The notes under the pieces: model-generated | What the model was told of the DNA's origin: nothing | Seen by the model: the letters and a program-made list of their open reading frames with translations, nothing else | Databases searched by the model: none | Shown: piece by piece, positions 11,207 to 22,456 of the stretch | Position numbering within the stretch: the first letter of the stretch is position 1 | Layout of the letters: every line of letters begins with the position of its first letter | Assembly (NCBI GenBank): GCA_037952775.1 | Contig: JBANAY010000003.1 | Location: forward strand, 31,000,001 to 31,064,000 | Length of the DNA stretch: 64,000 bases | Direction of reading: 5' to 3' | Source of the DNA: Clonostachys chloroleuca | Lineage: Eukaryota; Ascomycota; Sordariomycetes; Hypocreales; Bionectriaceae | Program-made: the position numbers and the translations under genes

Positions 11207-12972
11207 ATGGGCCTCGACATTGGCCCTGACTTCCCCTTCAAACCCACGCCCGCAGCTGTGCCGTCCAGCTTCAAGGTCGAGAAGCCCGAGTATCATCCTG
11301 GAGTCAAGATCACATCGGTAAAGTATATTCCCTGCTACAAACCGTCGTTGCTGCCATTGACTGACGGCTCATCATCCATCCTTCTAGTCCCCTGCGATCC
11401 ACAACCCTCCCCTCCCCGCCGACGGCCCCGGTAATCGAAACTTCTCCAACAAGCTCTTGATATTCTTGCTTCTCCTAGCACCAAACTACCTTGCCTGGAA
11501 GCTCGGTGGTGGCTTCAAGACAACACTCTTCTTCGCTGCTCTAACGACGGTCCCCGTCCTCATCGTTTTCTGGACCATTGCCTCGAGAATATCACCACCC
11601 GTCAATGAGCGAGTCCGATGCCCCGGGCTCCCCGTGGAGCACTATCTGACATTCCACAAGCCGGCAGACCGCGCCAGGTACCAGGGACCGCACAAGGTGC
11701 CAATGGAAACCTTCATGCGGAAGTACTTTGATGGCGATGCCGACTTCAATGGAGACGCTCTCGAAGTGCTCGAATACCGCCACGACTGGGCGTCTTTCCG
11801 CTTCACGTGGGAGCTGTTCAGGTACATCTTGGTCAATTTCGCTTCCGATGTTCTGACCCACAGCCGGTCCCAGGATGAGAACCAAGTTCGGGACCACTAC
11901 GACCGGGGTGATGACTTTTATGCTTGGTTTCTGGGCCCACGCATGGTTTACACGGCCGGCATTATCTCAGATGTGGACAAGGAAGAGTCCCTCGAGCAGC
12001 TACAGGACAATAAACTAGCGATTGTCTGCGAGAAGATCGCCCTCAAGCCTGGCGAGAGCCTCCTGGATGTCGGCTGCGGCTGGGGCACTCTGGCCAAATT
12101 CGCCAGCGTCAACTATGAGGCTAATGTCACGGGCATCACCCTCGGTCGCAACCAAACAACCTGGGGCAACGAAACGCTCCGCAGAGCTGGTGTACCCGAC
12201 TCGCAGAGCAACATCTTCTGTATGGACTACCGCGACATCCCCGAGGGCAAGTACGACAAGATTACCTGTCTGGAAATGGCCGAGCATGTCGGCATCTTCA
12301 AGATCACCAATTTCCTCCGCCAATGCTACGACTTACTCGAGGACGATGGTGTCATGTTCCTGCAGATTGCCGGCATCAGGCAATCGTGGCAGTACGAAGA
12401 CCTCGTCTGGGGCCTGTTCATGAACCGCTACGTCTTCCCAGGTGCCGATGCCTCGACCCCCTTGCATACTACGTCGCCTTCTGTGAACACGCTGGATGGG
12501 AGGTCAAGGGGTAAGCGAGGCCTGTTCATTCGCCCGTGGAATGCCTAGCACTTATGCTCACTGACGTGTGTAGCATCGATACCATCGGCGTTCATTATTC
12601 TGCCACACTCTGGCGCTGGTACAGAAATTGGCTCAACAACGAGGATGAGGTCACCGCCAAGTATGGCGTGAGGTGGTTCAAGGTGGGTTGATTTATGAGG
12701 CTATCCCAGCCCATAATAGTAAAGGCACATCGGCTAACCGCAGCATCGCGCGTTAGATCTGGAAGTATTTCCTCGCGACCGCCACAATTTCCTCTCGCCA
12801 GGGCTCTGCCACGTGTTACCAGATTACCCTGGTCAAGAACCTCAACAGCGTTCACCGTATCGACGGCGTCCCCACGCAGTACTCGCTGCCGGGCGCTCTC
12901 GAGGCCAGCAGAAAGGCCGGCAGGGCGACTTTTCCGGAGGACAAGAAGTTGGATGGAATGACCCACAGTTGA
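11207..12972 (+). CDS. Sphingolipid C9-methyltransferase
   Basis: Adds the C9 methyl branch to the long-chain base of fungal glucosylceramides, using S-adenosylmethionine at the endoplasmic reticulum. Exons are 11207-11317, 11388-12510, 12574-12682 and 12757-12972, encoding about 519 residues. The N-terminus carries PLPADGPG, typical of this family, then two hydrophobic spans (about residues 61-105) that anchor it. The catalytic part resembles cyclopropane-fatty-acid synthase: VRDHYDRGDDFY, the SAM motif LLDVGCGWGTLAKF near residue 263, and EMAEHVGI. The C-terminal GVHYSATLWRWYRNW and GSATCYQITLVKNLNS match the family. The frame breaks at a C5 run (12457-12461): restoring one C joins ADASTPL to the expected YYVAFCEHAGWEVKG and makes the coding length 1,560. 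Relatives are FgMT1/FgMT2 of Fusarium and Mts1 of yeasts. Family assignment is secure; integrity is uncertain. Confidence 0.92.
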
Positions 12973-13712
12973 AACCTTGTAATAGGAAGAAGGATGAGGA
13001 GGTGGAAGGCGTATCGGGCCTGCATCAAAGGCAGCCAACTCTATGCATTCGCGAAGCTACGTGCTTAATGGATAATTCATGGCTGGCGCACATACTTGTT
13101 TCTGTATCGATTGATCTTTGCTAGATAAAAATAAATACTTGATGATTTGCCTTTCTGTCAAAGCTACGCAAGTGACGCTCTGGCATGTCGCAACGATATC
13201 ACTTCGCCTCACCGTCAACCCATCATAACAATTCGCATCCTCGCATATATACCTTGTATTCTTCAGCCGAGTATGTCGAAGGATCACCTTGAATCAGCCC
13301 GGTCCAAAGCGCTAAGTCAGGCCTTCACCTCACGCAGTCATTTATTAGGAACCAGACGTGACGCTTTGTCAGGCGGGCTGTCTTTTAGAAAGTTGCATTG
13401 ACACTGCTCACTTTCACCACCTCATTGAACAAAATATCAATCAAGGCAAGCCAGTTTGCAGTTTATTAATCTAGCCATACCTCCCATTATACACCCTATA
13501 TCTGTCAATTATCGATGAGTGCTTCTCTGCCACCACTCAACTCTGTCAAACTCTGTCAAGACGAAATTATAGTCATACATCTGGCAGATACCAAAGTGAT
13601 ACTAGGGTAGTGTTATCTACTTTTCAGTAGTAACTGCTCTCCTCCCTTTCTTCTGCTCCAACTGGTGTGAAGAACAATCGGAAGACATCCATCGCTTTCC
13701 AGCAACTCAGGA
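12973..13712. other. Convergent intergenic region
   Basis: Lies between the 3' ends of the methyltransferase (plus) and F-box gene (minus), so it should hold only terminator and polyadenylation signals. An 84-codon frame at 13147-13401 has no family features. Nothing else seen. Confidence 0.6.
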
Positions 13713-15249
13713 TCAGTTTAATGCGTTTCCATCTTGGCTCAAGGCCCAGTCTACCAATACTTGAGGATTCTCTTGAATCTCCCTCGTGCTTGCGTGCAAC
13801 CACGCCAAGTAATCTGTAAGCGCCTTGAAGCCACGACACCAGCGCTCGATTCTGCTATTCCGACCTTTCAATTGACTCGCCAAAGGCTCTGGCATACCAT
13901 CCCATATGCCCATGAATCGGCCATGAAGGGACTGAATGATTTCGAGGCTGCTCGGATGGAGCACTGTAGAGCCTTGAGATGCCACGGACTCAGCTTGGAG
14001 AATAGACCGTACGGCAGGCTGAATTTCTGACGGAAAGCTCGGTAGAAGCTCTCTAATTTGATCCCACCCCCAAAATGTGTCGCGCTCAAGCTCAGACTGG
14101 TGTTTAGCCAAAAGTCTGAAGAACCAACTCCACAGTGCTGCTGCGAGCTCCTCCCTTCCATGGGCTTGAGCGAAGCATGCGTTGCAGCGGATACCATTAA
14201 GGAAAGCCTCTGTAATATTTACCGTCTCCCCATGAGCACCTCCGGCATGAAATCCGGGTCCAGGCCTCCACCGTTGAACGCCAACCCCAATACGAAACGC
14301 TCTCACCTCCTGCCAGCGCTCGCATCCGGGGCATCGTGCCATGTGCAGGGTCCAGTCAATGTGAAAGGCTCTTTCAGCATCCCCCAAGCGGAGCTCATCT
14401 GTCGGAGGTCTCCCGGTGCGCAACCCAGTCCAGTAGTTGGGGAAAAATCGATATAAGATAGTTGTCCGACGTATCTTCCTGCTGATTTGGATGGGAACTG
14501 TGGGTGTACCGCCACGTCCATCGGCCCCGCGCCTAATCTGGTTTCCTTGGTATTTGCACTCATTGCATCGACGCAAGTGCCGTTTAAGCCGCAGCGTTCG
14601 GACTCAATGGATGCGATGTTTCGGTCGAAAATTTGTAGCCTATCCTCTGCCGATAATGCGCGGAACTGCGCCTCGTCGAGATCGTCAAAATCATCAAATC
14701 CTAATTCTTCACGTAGAGCTTCCAAGTTGAAATGAATCTTAGACAAATCGAATGGATCGTGCTGTGAATAAGACTCCGCGACTTGGTGTCGCTTGCGGCG
14801 GCTTCTCTCCTCATCGGAAAAATACTTTGTTGTTCCCGGCTGCTCCAATGCTTGCCGCGCAGCGTGATCCGCCAATTGGTGAGAGTTTCTTTAGAGGATC
14901 CTGAACTCGGTTTCCTTAACTCCAGGCGGAGGAGAGACCTGTTGTCAAAGTGAGCATGGGAGAGCAGTCGCATACACCCGCAGCAGGCCCAGCGGATTGC
15001 CTGCCATGGCTCGCTCGCCCAAAAGAACTTGAGTTCGGCGAAATATCTGGCGCGATATTCGAAGGCCGGTCCGCCAAACTCTTCTGTGAGCTCCAATTGC
15101 AAAAGCTTCTCGACAAACTCTCGCTTTTTTGGGTCGATGAGGTTTCGAAAGTACTTATTGGTCTGGCTGAGCGAGATCAAACCGATGGGATCCAGGATAG
15201 TGATGATTTCGACCTGCAGCTCTAGGGGTAGAGAGTTGAGAGGAGGCAT
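13713..15249 (-). CDS. F-box protein with C-terminal zinc-binding-like region, two frame breaks
   Basis: The N-terminus (MPPLNSLPLELQVEIITIL, then ISLSQTNKYFRNLI) is a clear F-box, the segment that binds Skp1 in SCF ubiquitin ligases. It is followed by RWACCGCMRLLSHAHFDNRSL, a tail pattern shared by a large group of Pezizomycotina F-box proteins, then a helical spacer, RHLRRCNECKYQ and MARCPGCERWQEVRAFRIGV. The paired CxxC motifs suggest zinc binding. The gene reads in three frames: the first changes near 14872 (CC on the plus strand), the second at the T3 run 14583-14585. Restoring one base at each gives 1,539 bp (512 residues) with no stop codon, and restores the family reading CGLKRHLRRC. 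No intron is needed. It faces the aminopeptidase gene across a 776-bp divergent promoter. Substrates are unknown. Confidence 0.8.
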
Positions 15250-16025
15250 GCTCCTTGTTGTGATTATTTCTGCAGATTTTGAATATTGCTATGTTTTCGT
15301 GGGTGGTGCGTGTGTGATTTTGTTGTGTGAGGTCTGCCAGAAGTTGAGGCAGAAGGTTGACCATTGCGCCTGCCATGTGAACAACCAGGCAGCTTTACAG
15401 TGGAGCCTAGTACCTTCCTCACGCATCGCTCTACCCAGACAACGGACAGTGTCTCTGCCAAAATTCCAGTCGTGTAGCAGCATAATAATATGAACATATT
15501 CTCCCAATGAGTCAGAAAAGCACCCATTGCTAACACTTACAACAGAGTCGAACCAAATATGCCATGTCAACATGCTGCCACCATTCCCTGAACGGCTCAG
15601 CGCGGCTTAGTAGAGGTGATCCTTCTGCCCCGCAATGCCGATAAAGCATGGGCAGAGCTTTATCGACGTGGCATGATTGGCTGTGGCCCCGCATGTACCC
15701 ACTACGATCACTACAAAATCTCATTCAACCCCCCGTAGCGTGCACTAAACCGATTGCCGGTGCACTGACCGCGCTGTATTGTGGTGCACCGACGCGCTAT
15801 GATGCAGCACTTTGAGACATGCACGCGCCACCTCAATGGCGGGGTAGAAGCAAATCGCCAGCTCATCTTCGTCCCGAGCTACTGCTTCTCGCTCCTCCAT
15901 CCCTTCTGCCCGACTTTCTCACATACACTCGAACGAAACACCTCCATGACCTGAGCCCATCCACCTTCTACGCTTCGAAAAGTCAACAGAACGGACGGTG
16001 CTAGCACATCGACTAGCTATCAACC
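15250..16025. other. Divergent promoter region, F-box gene and aminopeptidase
   Basis: A 776-bp region between two start codons on opposite strands, so it must serve both promoters. The right end is pyrimidine-rich (TCGCTCCTCCATCCC type), usual before fungal starts. A C6 run is preserved at 15729-15734. The open frame at 15819-16004 ends before the aminopeptidase start and is not a presequence for it. Confidence 0.55.
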
Positions 16026-18653
16026 ATGGGGTCTAATGCCCAGGGCCGACAGGTCCTCCCCGACAACGTCAAGCCCGTCCACTACACCCTGACTGTCGAA
16101 CCCGACTTCTCTACCTTCACCTACCTCGGTACCGTCGAGATCGAGCTTGATGTCAAGCAGGACTCGAACTCCATCTCCCTCAACGTCAACGATATCGAGA
16201 TTCACGAGACCACCCTTCAAGTCGACGGAACACCCGTGTCCTCCGCACCCTCGCTCAGCCACAATGCCGAAACCCAGACCACCACGATCGACCTCACCGG
16301 TGGCGCCCAGCTCAAGGCAGGCCAGAAGGCCTTGCTCAAGCACCGCTTCACAGGCAGCCTCAACGACAAGATGGCTGGTTTCTACCGTTCGTCGTGGTCC
16401 AAGGACGGCCAGGAACACTTCATTGCGTCGACTCAATTCGAGGCCACCGATGCCAGAAGAGCCTTCCCTTGCTTCGACGAGCCTGCCCTCAAGGCTACCT
16501 TCACCGTCACCCTGATTGCCGACAAGGAGAAGACATGCTTGAGCAACATGGACGTGGCCAGAGAGGTCGAGGTCGACTCCACTATCACTCCCGGCACCAA
16601 GCGCAAGGCCGTCACCTTCCACAAATCCCCGATCATGTCAACCTACCTCGTTGCTTTCATCGTCGGTGATCTCGAATACTACGAGACGAATAAGTTCCGA
16701 CTGCCCATTCGTACATACTGCACTCCCGACCAGGACATCTCCCATGGTGTCTATGCCGCCGAGCTGGCCGCCAAGACCCTCGAGTTCTACGAGAAGGAAT
16801 TCGGCATTCCCTACCCTTTGCCCAAGTTGGACATGGTTGCTGTTCCCGACTTTAGCGCGGGAGCCATGGAGAATTGGGGACTGGTCACCTACCGAGTCGT
16901 TGCTGTCCTGCTTGATGAAAAAACCAGCAGCTCGGGTACAAGATATCGTCTTGCTGAGACCGTCCAACACGAGCTGGCCCACCAGTGGTTTGGCAACCTC
17001 GTCACAATGGATTTCTGGGAAGGTCTGTGGCTCAATGAGGGCTTTGCCACCTGGATGTCGTGGTATTCGTGCAACGCCTTCTACCCTGAGTGGAAGGTGT
17101 GGGATGGCTACGTTTCTGACAGCTGGGCTTCGGCCCTAGCCCTGGACTCTCTTCGAAGCTCACATCCTATCGAGGTCCCCGTCAAGGTGGCTGACGAGAT
17201 TAACCAGATCTTCGATGATATTTCGTATGCCAAGGGATCTGCTGTCATCCGCATGATTTCCAAGTGGCTTGGAGAGGATGTTTTCATGGAGGGAATCCGA
17301 AACTACCTCAAGAAGCACGCCTACGGAAACACCACCACAAACGACTTGTGGGCCGCGCTTAGTGCTGCCAGCGGCAAGGACGTCGAGAATGTCGGCACCA
17401 TTTGGACCAAGAAGATTGGCTTCCCCGTTCTGACTGTCACTGAGGATGCCGCCTCCAACACTATCCATGTCAAGCAAAATCGATTCCTCAGAACGGCAGA
17501 TGTCAAGCCTGAGGAAGACGAGGTGTTGTATCCCGTCTTCCTGGGCCTGCGCACCAAGGACGGTGTGAACCACGATTTGGCTCTCAACACACGGGAGGCT
17601 TCCTTCAAGCTAGACGATCTCGATTTCTTTAAGCTCAACTCGGAGCACTCGGGCATCTACCGCACACTCTACACACCTGAGCGACTGAAGAAGCTCGGTC
17701 AGGCCGCCAAAAGCGGTCTGTTACCCGTGTCTGATCGCTCAGGCATGGTTGCCGATGCCGGCGCGCTCACTCAGGCTGGATATCAAAAGACGTCCGGCCT
17801 TCTTAACCTTCTGCAGTCGCTTGACTCGGAGCCCGAGTTCCAGGTTTGGGGCGAAATCATCGGTCGCATCGGTACTCTACAGACGGCTTGGCTATTTGAG
17901 GGCGATGCCATTTACAATGCTATCAAGTCTTTCCTACGAGCCCTTGTGAGCAAGCGAGCCAACGAGCTCGGCTGGACTTTTACCGGAAAAGAGGGACACA
18001 TTGAGCAGCAATTCAAGACGCTCATGTTCGGGGCAGCATGTGGCTCAGACGACAAGAAAGCCACCGCCGCGGCCCAGGAGATGTTTTCCAAGTTCAAAGG
18101 CGGCGACCGCGAAGCCATCAACCCTAACCTCCGCCGAATCGTCTTTGCTACCGCTATCCGGCTGGGTGGTGTTGAGGAGTATGAGGCCGTGCTCAAGGAG
18201 TACCAGACAGCCAAGACAGGCAGCGAGCGCATCGCCGCTCTGAGCAGCTTGGGCGCCGCCGACGACCCTGCGCTCGTTCAAAGAACACTCGACTACGCCC
18301 TCAGCAAGGAGGTCAAGAACCAGGATATGTACCTCATTCTGGGAGGGCTTCGCCGCAAGCCCGCACAGATCAACACCTTGTGGGCCTGGGTCAAGGGACA
18401 CTGGGAGCAGCTGCGAGAGTTGTTCCCCACCTCGATCGGCATGATCGGAACGATTCTTCACATCGGTACAACGTCGTTCACCAAGGAGGAGCAGAGGAAG
18501 GATGTCGAAGCGTTCTTCGAAAAGCACACTACGAAGGGTATCGATATGGATTTGGCTCAAGCACTCGATGCCATCAAGGTAAAGCAGGGATGGCTGGAGC
18601 GTGATTCCGCGGACGTCGAGAACTGGCTGAAGCAGAACGGCTACCTGGCTTGA
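16026..18653 (+). CDS. M1 zinc aminopeptidase (Ape2/Aap1, puromycin-sensitive type)
   Basis: Intact single-exon gene of 875 residues encoding a gluzincin metallo-aminopeptidase that removes N-terminal residues from peptides. Visible M1 hallmarks are the exopeptidase motif GAMEN (residues 279-283), the zinc site HELAH (315-319) and the third zinc ligand Glu338 in NEGFATW. A four-domain layout fits the length: beta-sheet N-domain (VLPDNVKPVHYTLTVEPDF), catalytic domain, small beta domain, and an ERAP1-like helical C-terminal domain from about residue 530. There is no signal peptide or membrane anchor, so the protein is probably cytosolic, like yeast Aap1 and Ape2. The ATG at 16026 has a good context (CAACC before ATG) and begins MGSNAQGRQVLP, matching the family start. 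Codon use is strongly C-ending, suggesting good expression. Confidence 0.97.
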   Translation: MGSNAQGRQVLPDNVKPVHYTLTVEPDFSTFTYLGTVEIELDVKQDSNSISLNVNDIEIHETTLQVDGTPVSSAPSLSHNAETQTTTIDLTGGAQLKAGQKALLKHRFTGSLNDKMAGFYRSSWSKDGQEHFIASTQFEATDARRAFPCFDEPALKATFTVTLIADKEKTCLSNMDVAREVEVDSTITPGTKRKAVTFHKSPIMSTYLVAFIVGDLEYYETNKFRLPIRTYCTPDQDISHGVYAAELAAKTLEFYEKEFGIPYPLPKLDMVAVPDFSAGAMENWGLVTYRVVAVLLDEKTSSSGTRYRLAETVQHELAHQWFGNLVTMDFWEGLWLNEGFATWMSWYSCNAFYPEWKVWDGYVSDSWASALALDSLRSSHPIEVPVKVADEINQIFDDISYAKGSAVIRMISKWLGEDVFMEGIRNYLKKHAYGNTTTNDLWAALSAASGKDVENVGTIWTKKIGFPVLTVTEDAASNTIHVKQNRFLRTADVKPEEDEVLYPVFLGLRTKDGVNHDLALNTREASFKLDDLDFFKLNSEHSGIYRTLYTPERLKKLGQAAKSGLLPVSDRSGMVADAGALTQAGYQKTSGLLNLLQSLDSEPEFQVWGEIIGRIGTLQTAWLFEGDAIYNAIKSFLRALVSKRANELGWTFTGKEGHIEQQFKTLMFGAACGSDDKKATAAAQEMFSKFKGGDREAINPNLRRIVFATAIRLGGVEEYEAVLKEYQTAKTGSERIAALSSLGAADDPALVQRTLDYALSKEVKNQDMYLILGGLRRKPAQINTLWAWVKGHWEQLRELFPTSIGMIGTILHIGTTSFTKEEQRKDVEAFFEKHTTKGIDMDLAQALDAIKVKQGWLERDSADVENWLKQNGYLA

Positions 18654-19375
18654 GTATCCTGTGAAGTAAGAGCACATTAGATTCAGATATGGATCATTCA
18701 AGTTAGAGAAAATAAAAATAAACCAATCTTGAGTGCCTTTGCTCCCAATAGTGAATAGTGGTTCCTGTAACCTCGTGTCTAAAGGAATGTGTTCTGGATC
18801 GAGTGCACCAGTGCAATTATGGGTTATGTTTTCGTAACAGAGATCAATGAGGGTAAACCTCCGACCCTAACAAGTTATAGAAACCCATCCATGTGGTGAT
18901 TTGTAGTTACTAACGCGACACCACGTTCACACGACAACCTTGATGCTGCCGATGGTTTATATTTACAGTCTCGGGACGTGGCAAAGGGGTGGGCACGGTG
19001 AGCTACGTAGAGGCAGGTTGTTTAAATATCGGCCTACGATACAGCCACTCGTGTGTTGACGGCGACGGCGCAGAAGGGAAAGCAGGAGGAGCAGCAGAAG
19101 GGCACACAAGGCGGCGGCGGGAAAGGCCAGCAGGGGCAAGCGTGTAATTGTGTATTTGCCCGAACTGAAGACAATAACCAGCCCCGTCTGCCCTTGTTGC
19201 CCTTGCTGCCCTCATCATCACCCTCGTCATCGCCCTCATCAACAGTGATTTCACACAACTCATCGTTTCATTAACTGCACCAAGCTTCATCCGGTCTCTC
19301 ACCCTCATTACTGTCACAACTAGAAAGCAACGATCGATAATACAGAGCCTAAAAGTGGTTAGAGGGAAATTTAGG
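18654..19375. other. Intergenic region
   Basis: About 720 bp holding the aminopeptidase 3' flank and the promoter of the first orsD-like gene. A short purine-rich GCAGGAGGAGCAGCAGAAGG-type stretch lies near 19080, and codon-like CCCTTGTTGCCCTTGCTGCCC repetition near 19190. No gene recognised. Confidence 0.5.
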
Positions 19376-20027
19376 ATGCCCTTCCCAATGCCTAGTCAGT
19401 CTCTGGTGCCCTTCTTCCGTTACCCTTGCCCAGCTACTCACCACAAGCAGGACACCCCTTTGAAGAGATGGGACCCCCAACTCACAGATCTGCTCGTCAA
19501 ATACACCGGCAACACCAAAAGCCTCTTCAACATAAAAAGCCACCGGCTCGCCCCCAAAAGCGCGCCAAAGAAACGCCCTACTTCGCCGTCTTCGAACCCT
19601 TCCAAATAATCTACTGCCAATCATGCAAGGACCTCGTCCCCACGAGCTCCATCGCCATCGGCATCCACCTCCAGGGCCCCTGCTACTCCATGCCCCCCGG
19701 CCCAAAACTCGACAAGGCCGCCCTCCAGGCCCGCGCTCTCCTCACCACGACCGAGGACGACAGGAACATGATCCGGCGGAGGGGGAGCTAAACAAGCTGG
19801 CGGCGGGGGCGGACATGATCCTGCCCGAGGTTTCCTGGCTGAGGCCCGCTGTCAACGGGTACTTCTGCCTGCTGTGCGGGCAGCCGCGGCGGAACCGAGT
19901 GGTGCTGAGGGAGCACATGAGGAGGGTGCACGACGGGGAGAATGACATGTGGGGGACGACGCTGGTGCAGTCGTTTAGGAGCGCGGGGACGGACTGGCTG
20001 ACATTTCGGGTGCGGCGGAGGGGGTGA
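19376..20027 (+). CDS. orsD-like (DUF3505) zinc-finger protein, short, two frame breaks
   Basis: Resembles the N-terminal part of fungal DUF3505 proteins (annotated as orsellinic acid/F9775 cluster protein D), nuclear-looking proteins with degenerate C2H2 fingers and no settled activity. The clearest parts are FEPFQIIYCQSCKDLVPTSS with IGIHLQGPCY, a finger-like C-x2-C motif followed by a His, and GYFCLLCGQPRRNRVVLREH with MRRVH, a proper C2H2 finger. The gene changes frame near the CCC at 19576-19578 and again at about 19760. One base added at each gives 654 bp (217 residues). The start at 19376 is the first ATG in the first frame, and the true start may lie elsewhere. This is shorter than typical members (300-900 residues), so it may be a fragment. 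A second orsD-like gene lies 2.4 kb downstream. Confidence 0.6.
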
Positions 20028-20598
20028 GGCGAGTGCGAGGAAGGGGTGGTGGGCGAGGAGGGGAGGCTGGGAAGGAGGCTGAGGAGGCTTGGGGGGCGTG
20101 GGCTGAGGTTGGGCGGGATTTGCGGTGTGAGAGGAGGGATGTGGCGGGAGTGTGTAAGTCCTGGCTGATGCCTCCTTTGTTGGTGTTGAGGGTGAGGTTG
20201 GGAGTTAATTAATGACAGTCAACTCGATGACTACCAACGGAGTTCCTGATCTCATTCCGCGACCATGTTACCATAGTACAGTGGTTATCCGAAGAAGATG
20301 CAAAATTTAGATGATTGGGATGGGCATTGTGAGAGTCGGAGTGGTATCACAAATGAAGTGACTATGTCTCATTTACTTCGCTACCATCCCACGTATGCCG
20401 GACACTCAGGCACCATTTCGACAAACAAGTACCATATCGGTAAATTACTCTAGTTCAAATCACCCCTCAGTTTCTCCTTCTTGTGAGCAGCATCTGTCTA
20501 GTGACTGGCTTTCTAGGCCTTCTTACAGACCCCCTTTGTACTCAACCGTGAATTGAAGCTCTCGGTCCTCTAACACGAGATTTGAAGTGCAAGATGCC

Positions 20599-20625
20599 AA
20601 AAAAAAAAAAAAAAAAAAAAAAAAA
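20599..20625 (+). repeat. Poly-A tract, 27 bases
   Basis: Uninterrupted run of 27 A followed by CCCC. It is the longest mononucleotide run in the window. It could be a retroposon tail or simple slippage; no flanking duplication is evident. Confidence 0.9.
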
Positions 20626-20934
20626 CCCCAATTACCAATCAAATAGCAATCAGGTTGGTCGCGTCGAACCACGGAAGTAAACTTACATTTCCGCCTGAGT
20701 ACGTTTAGTTCAGTAGACTAGAGGCCCCATTGGCTTCATGCACTATGCCCTGAATTGGCTTTTGAGCCCATTTGCCATTTATGTTCATTAACTATCTACT
20801 CGGGTCGATGAATTCATTTTAATATTTTCTATCGCGATAGTAGAATCAGAATACCGAGTGGATGTTTGTGATATAACTTCAATCAATAAAGCTTGTATAC
20901 ATTGGTTGTTGAACGATGACCATGAGTTACTCAC

Positions 20935-20998
20935 CTTTCTCATATTCACACTTTTTCACATTCACACTTTCTCACATTCGCACTTTCTCATATCCATC
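20935..20998 (+). repeat. 16-bp tandem repeat, four copies
   Basis: Four consecutive 16-base units related to CTTTCTCACATTCACA: copies begin at 20935, 20951, 20967 and 20983. They differ from one another at a few positions, with the last copy most diverged. The array lies in non-coding AT-rich DNA. Confidence 0.9.
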
Positions 20999-22456
20999 TA
21001 ACCTCTTTACGGATATCATAGGAGCCAATTGTAACCTCAGCTTCTCATTCAATTTATTCTCAGACTGACTACCACAAACCGTTTTGAGTTTCATAAGAGG
21101 ATACTGATCAAAGGTTCAGGGTGGCCTCGGAGTCCCCAAATGGTTGGCTAGTCAACAGAGCGATTGCCCTAGCTCAATTGTGTGAACGCACTAAAGACAC
21201 CCTTCGGTGACTTCAACAAACACGGACGAACGAACTAGCCTAGAATCAGTCCTGTCATCATTGTGTCTTGGCTCAAACAAATACGAGGTCATCACCGTCA
21301 GGCACCAAGCCACCGACCCAGTCTACCGCGAACCATGAACGCTTTTCTTAGTCCTCTATCCTAGAGCCACTTCCGTTCCACACCACCGATCTTGATGATG
21401 AACTTCCAATGAACGTAACTTTTATTGGAGCATTAATCATCCCGTAGTGGCTTGGACTAATTTTGCCGTAGCTATCCCTCGTCAGTGAAGTTGAAATCTT
21501 AAACACCCTTTTCTCATTAACTCGACAACTCTCCAATGTTTTCATTTGGCACATACCAGCAAATCACCGCCCAACAATGGTGAACGAGGCCTTGGAATCC
21601 GAGCGTTTTTTACAAGTATCAACTTCACGATATGAAAGGACTTCCATAGTATATGGGATATAACGCCATGATATTGATCTCAAAAGCTGTAGAAGCTGTG
21701 GTTACACAAGGTGCACACTAGGCTGATTCAGATCATCTTCAGGTGAATTTCACCTTTTTCCAGATCCGAGGAAACTAGGCAGCAGAGTTACACAACAAGT
21801 AGTCCTCAGTTCCTGTAATCAAGCAGGTTCTACTCGATTAACATCTTTTAACTTCTAGCTTTTTGTGAGCTTGTGCGAAGCTTCCTAAGTTGGCGTGTCT
21901 TGAGATAGCTTTTGTTCCGATTACTGAGTATTTTGCTAAGCAAAGAGTCGGCATTGAGCATCCCGCATTTCCAATGTATAAGAATAATGTGAAAAATAAT
22001 TACTGAAGCCGCATCAGGGATAAATAATGCTTGAAGCCATCAGTAGAAATAGGCAGTGATTCTATGCTTCTTACTGAAATATGGCGTTGAGACAAACAAG
22101 TGACCAGACCCAGGTTACCTGTAGTGACCTTAACTGGTAACTTGCGGAAAGACTCGCACCCCAAACGAAAAGGGATATTGCACGCAGACACGTATACTGC
22201 ACCGTACCTTCTTTTCGCCCACGAACTCGCGTGCTTTCCTCCAATTCCAGCCAAGTTCTCCCTTCTTTCTCCTCACAACTTCTCAACACCTTTCTACCTT
22301 TCGCTACCACACCCCTCATCAGAACACACTCAGTCAACTGAATCTTTGATCAGAGTAGTTCTCCCAACTCTTCATCTTGTTGATTTTTTCTTACTGGCAG
22401 CTTTTTAGTCCACCTTCCATCTACTCAACAAAGGCTGTTGCTTTTGTGTCGTCAGG

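Larger units (their letters stand above)
20028..22456. other. AT-rich intergenic region with simple repeats
   Basis: About 2.4 kb between the two orsD-like genes. It contains a 27-base A run and a 16-bp tandem repeat, listed separately. The AT-rich tract and long A run could be the remnant of a retroelement 3' end, but no reverse-transcriptase or transposase segment can be read. The last 200 bases are pyrimidine-rich and look like the leader of the downstream gene. Confidence 0.5.

Noticed and set aside
7674..12972. Possible secondary-metabolite cluster of FAD oxidase, methyltransferase and regulator
   Set aside because: The methyltransferase acts on sphingolipids, spacing is wide, and no backbone synthase is present.
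15819..16004. Open frame just before the aminopeptidase, considered as a targeting presequence
   Set aside because: It ends with a stop before 16026, no splice pair joins it in frame, and the aminopeptidase already has the family's usual start.
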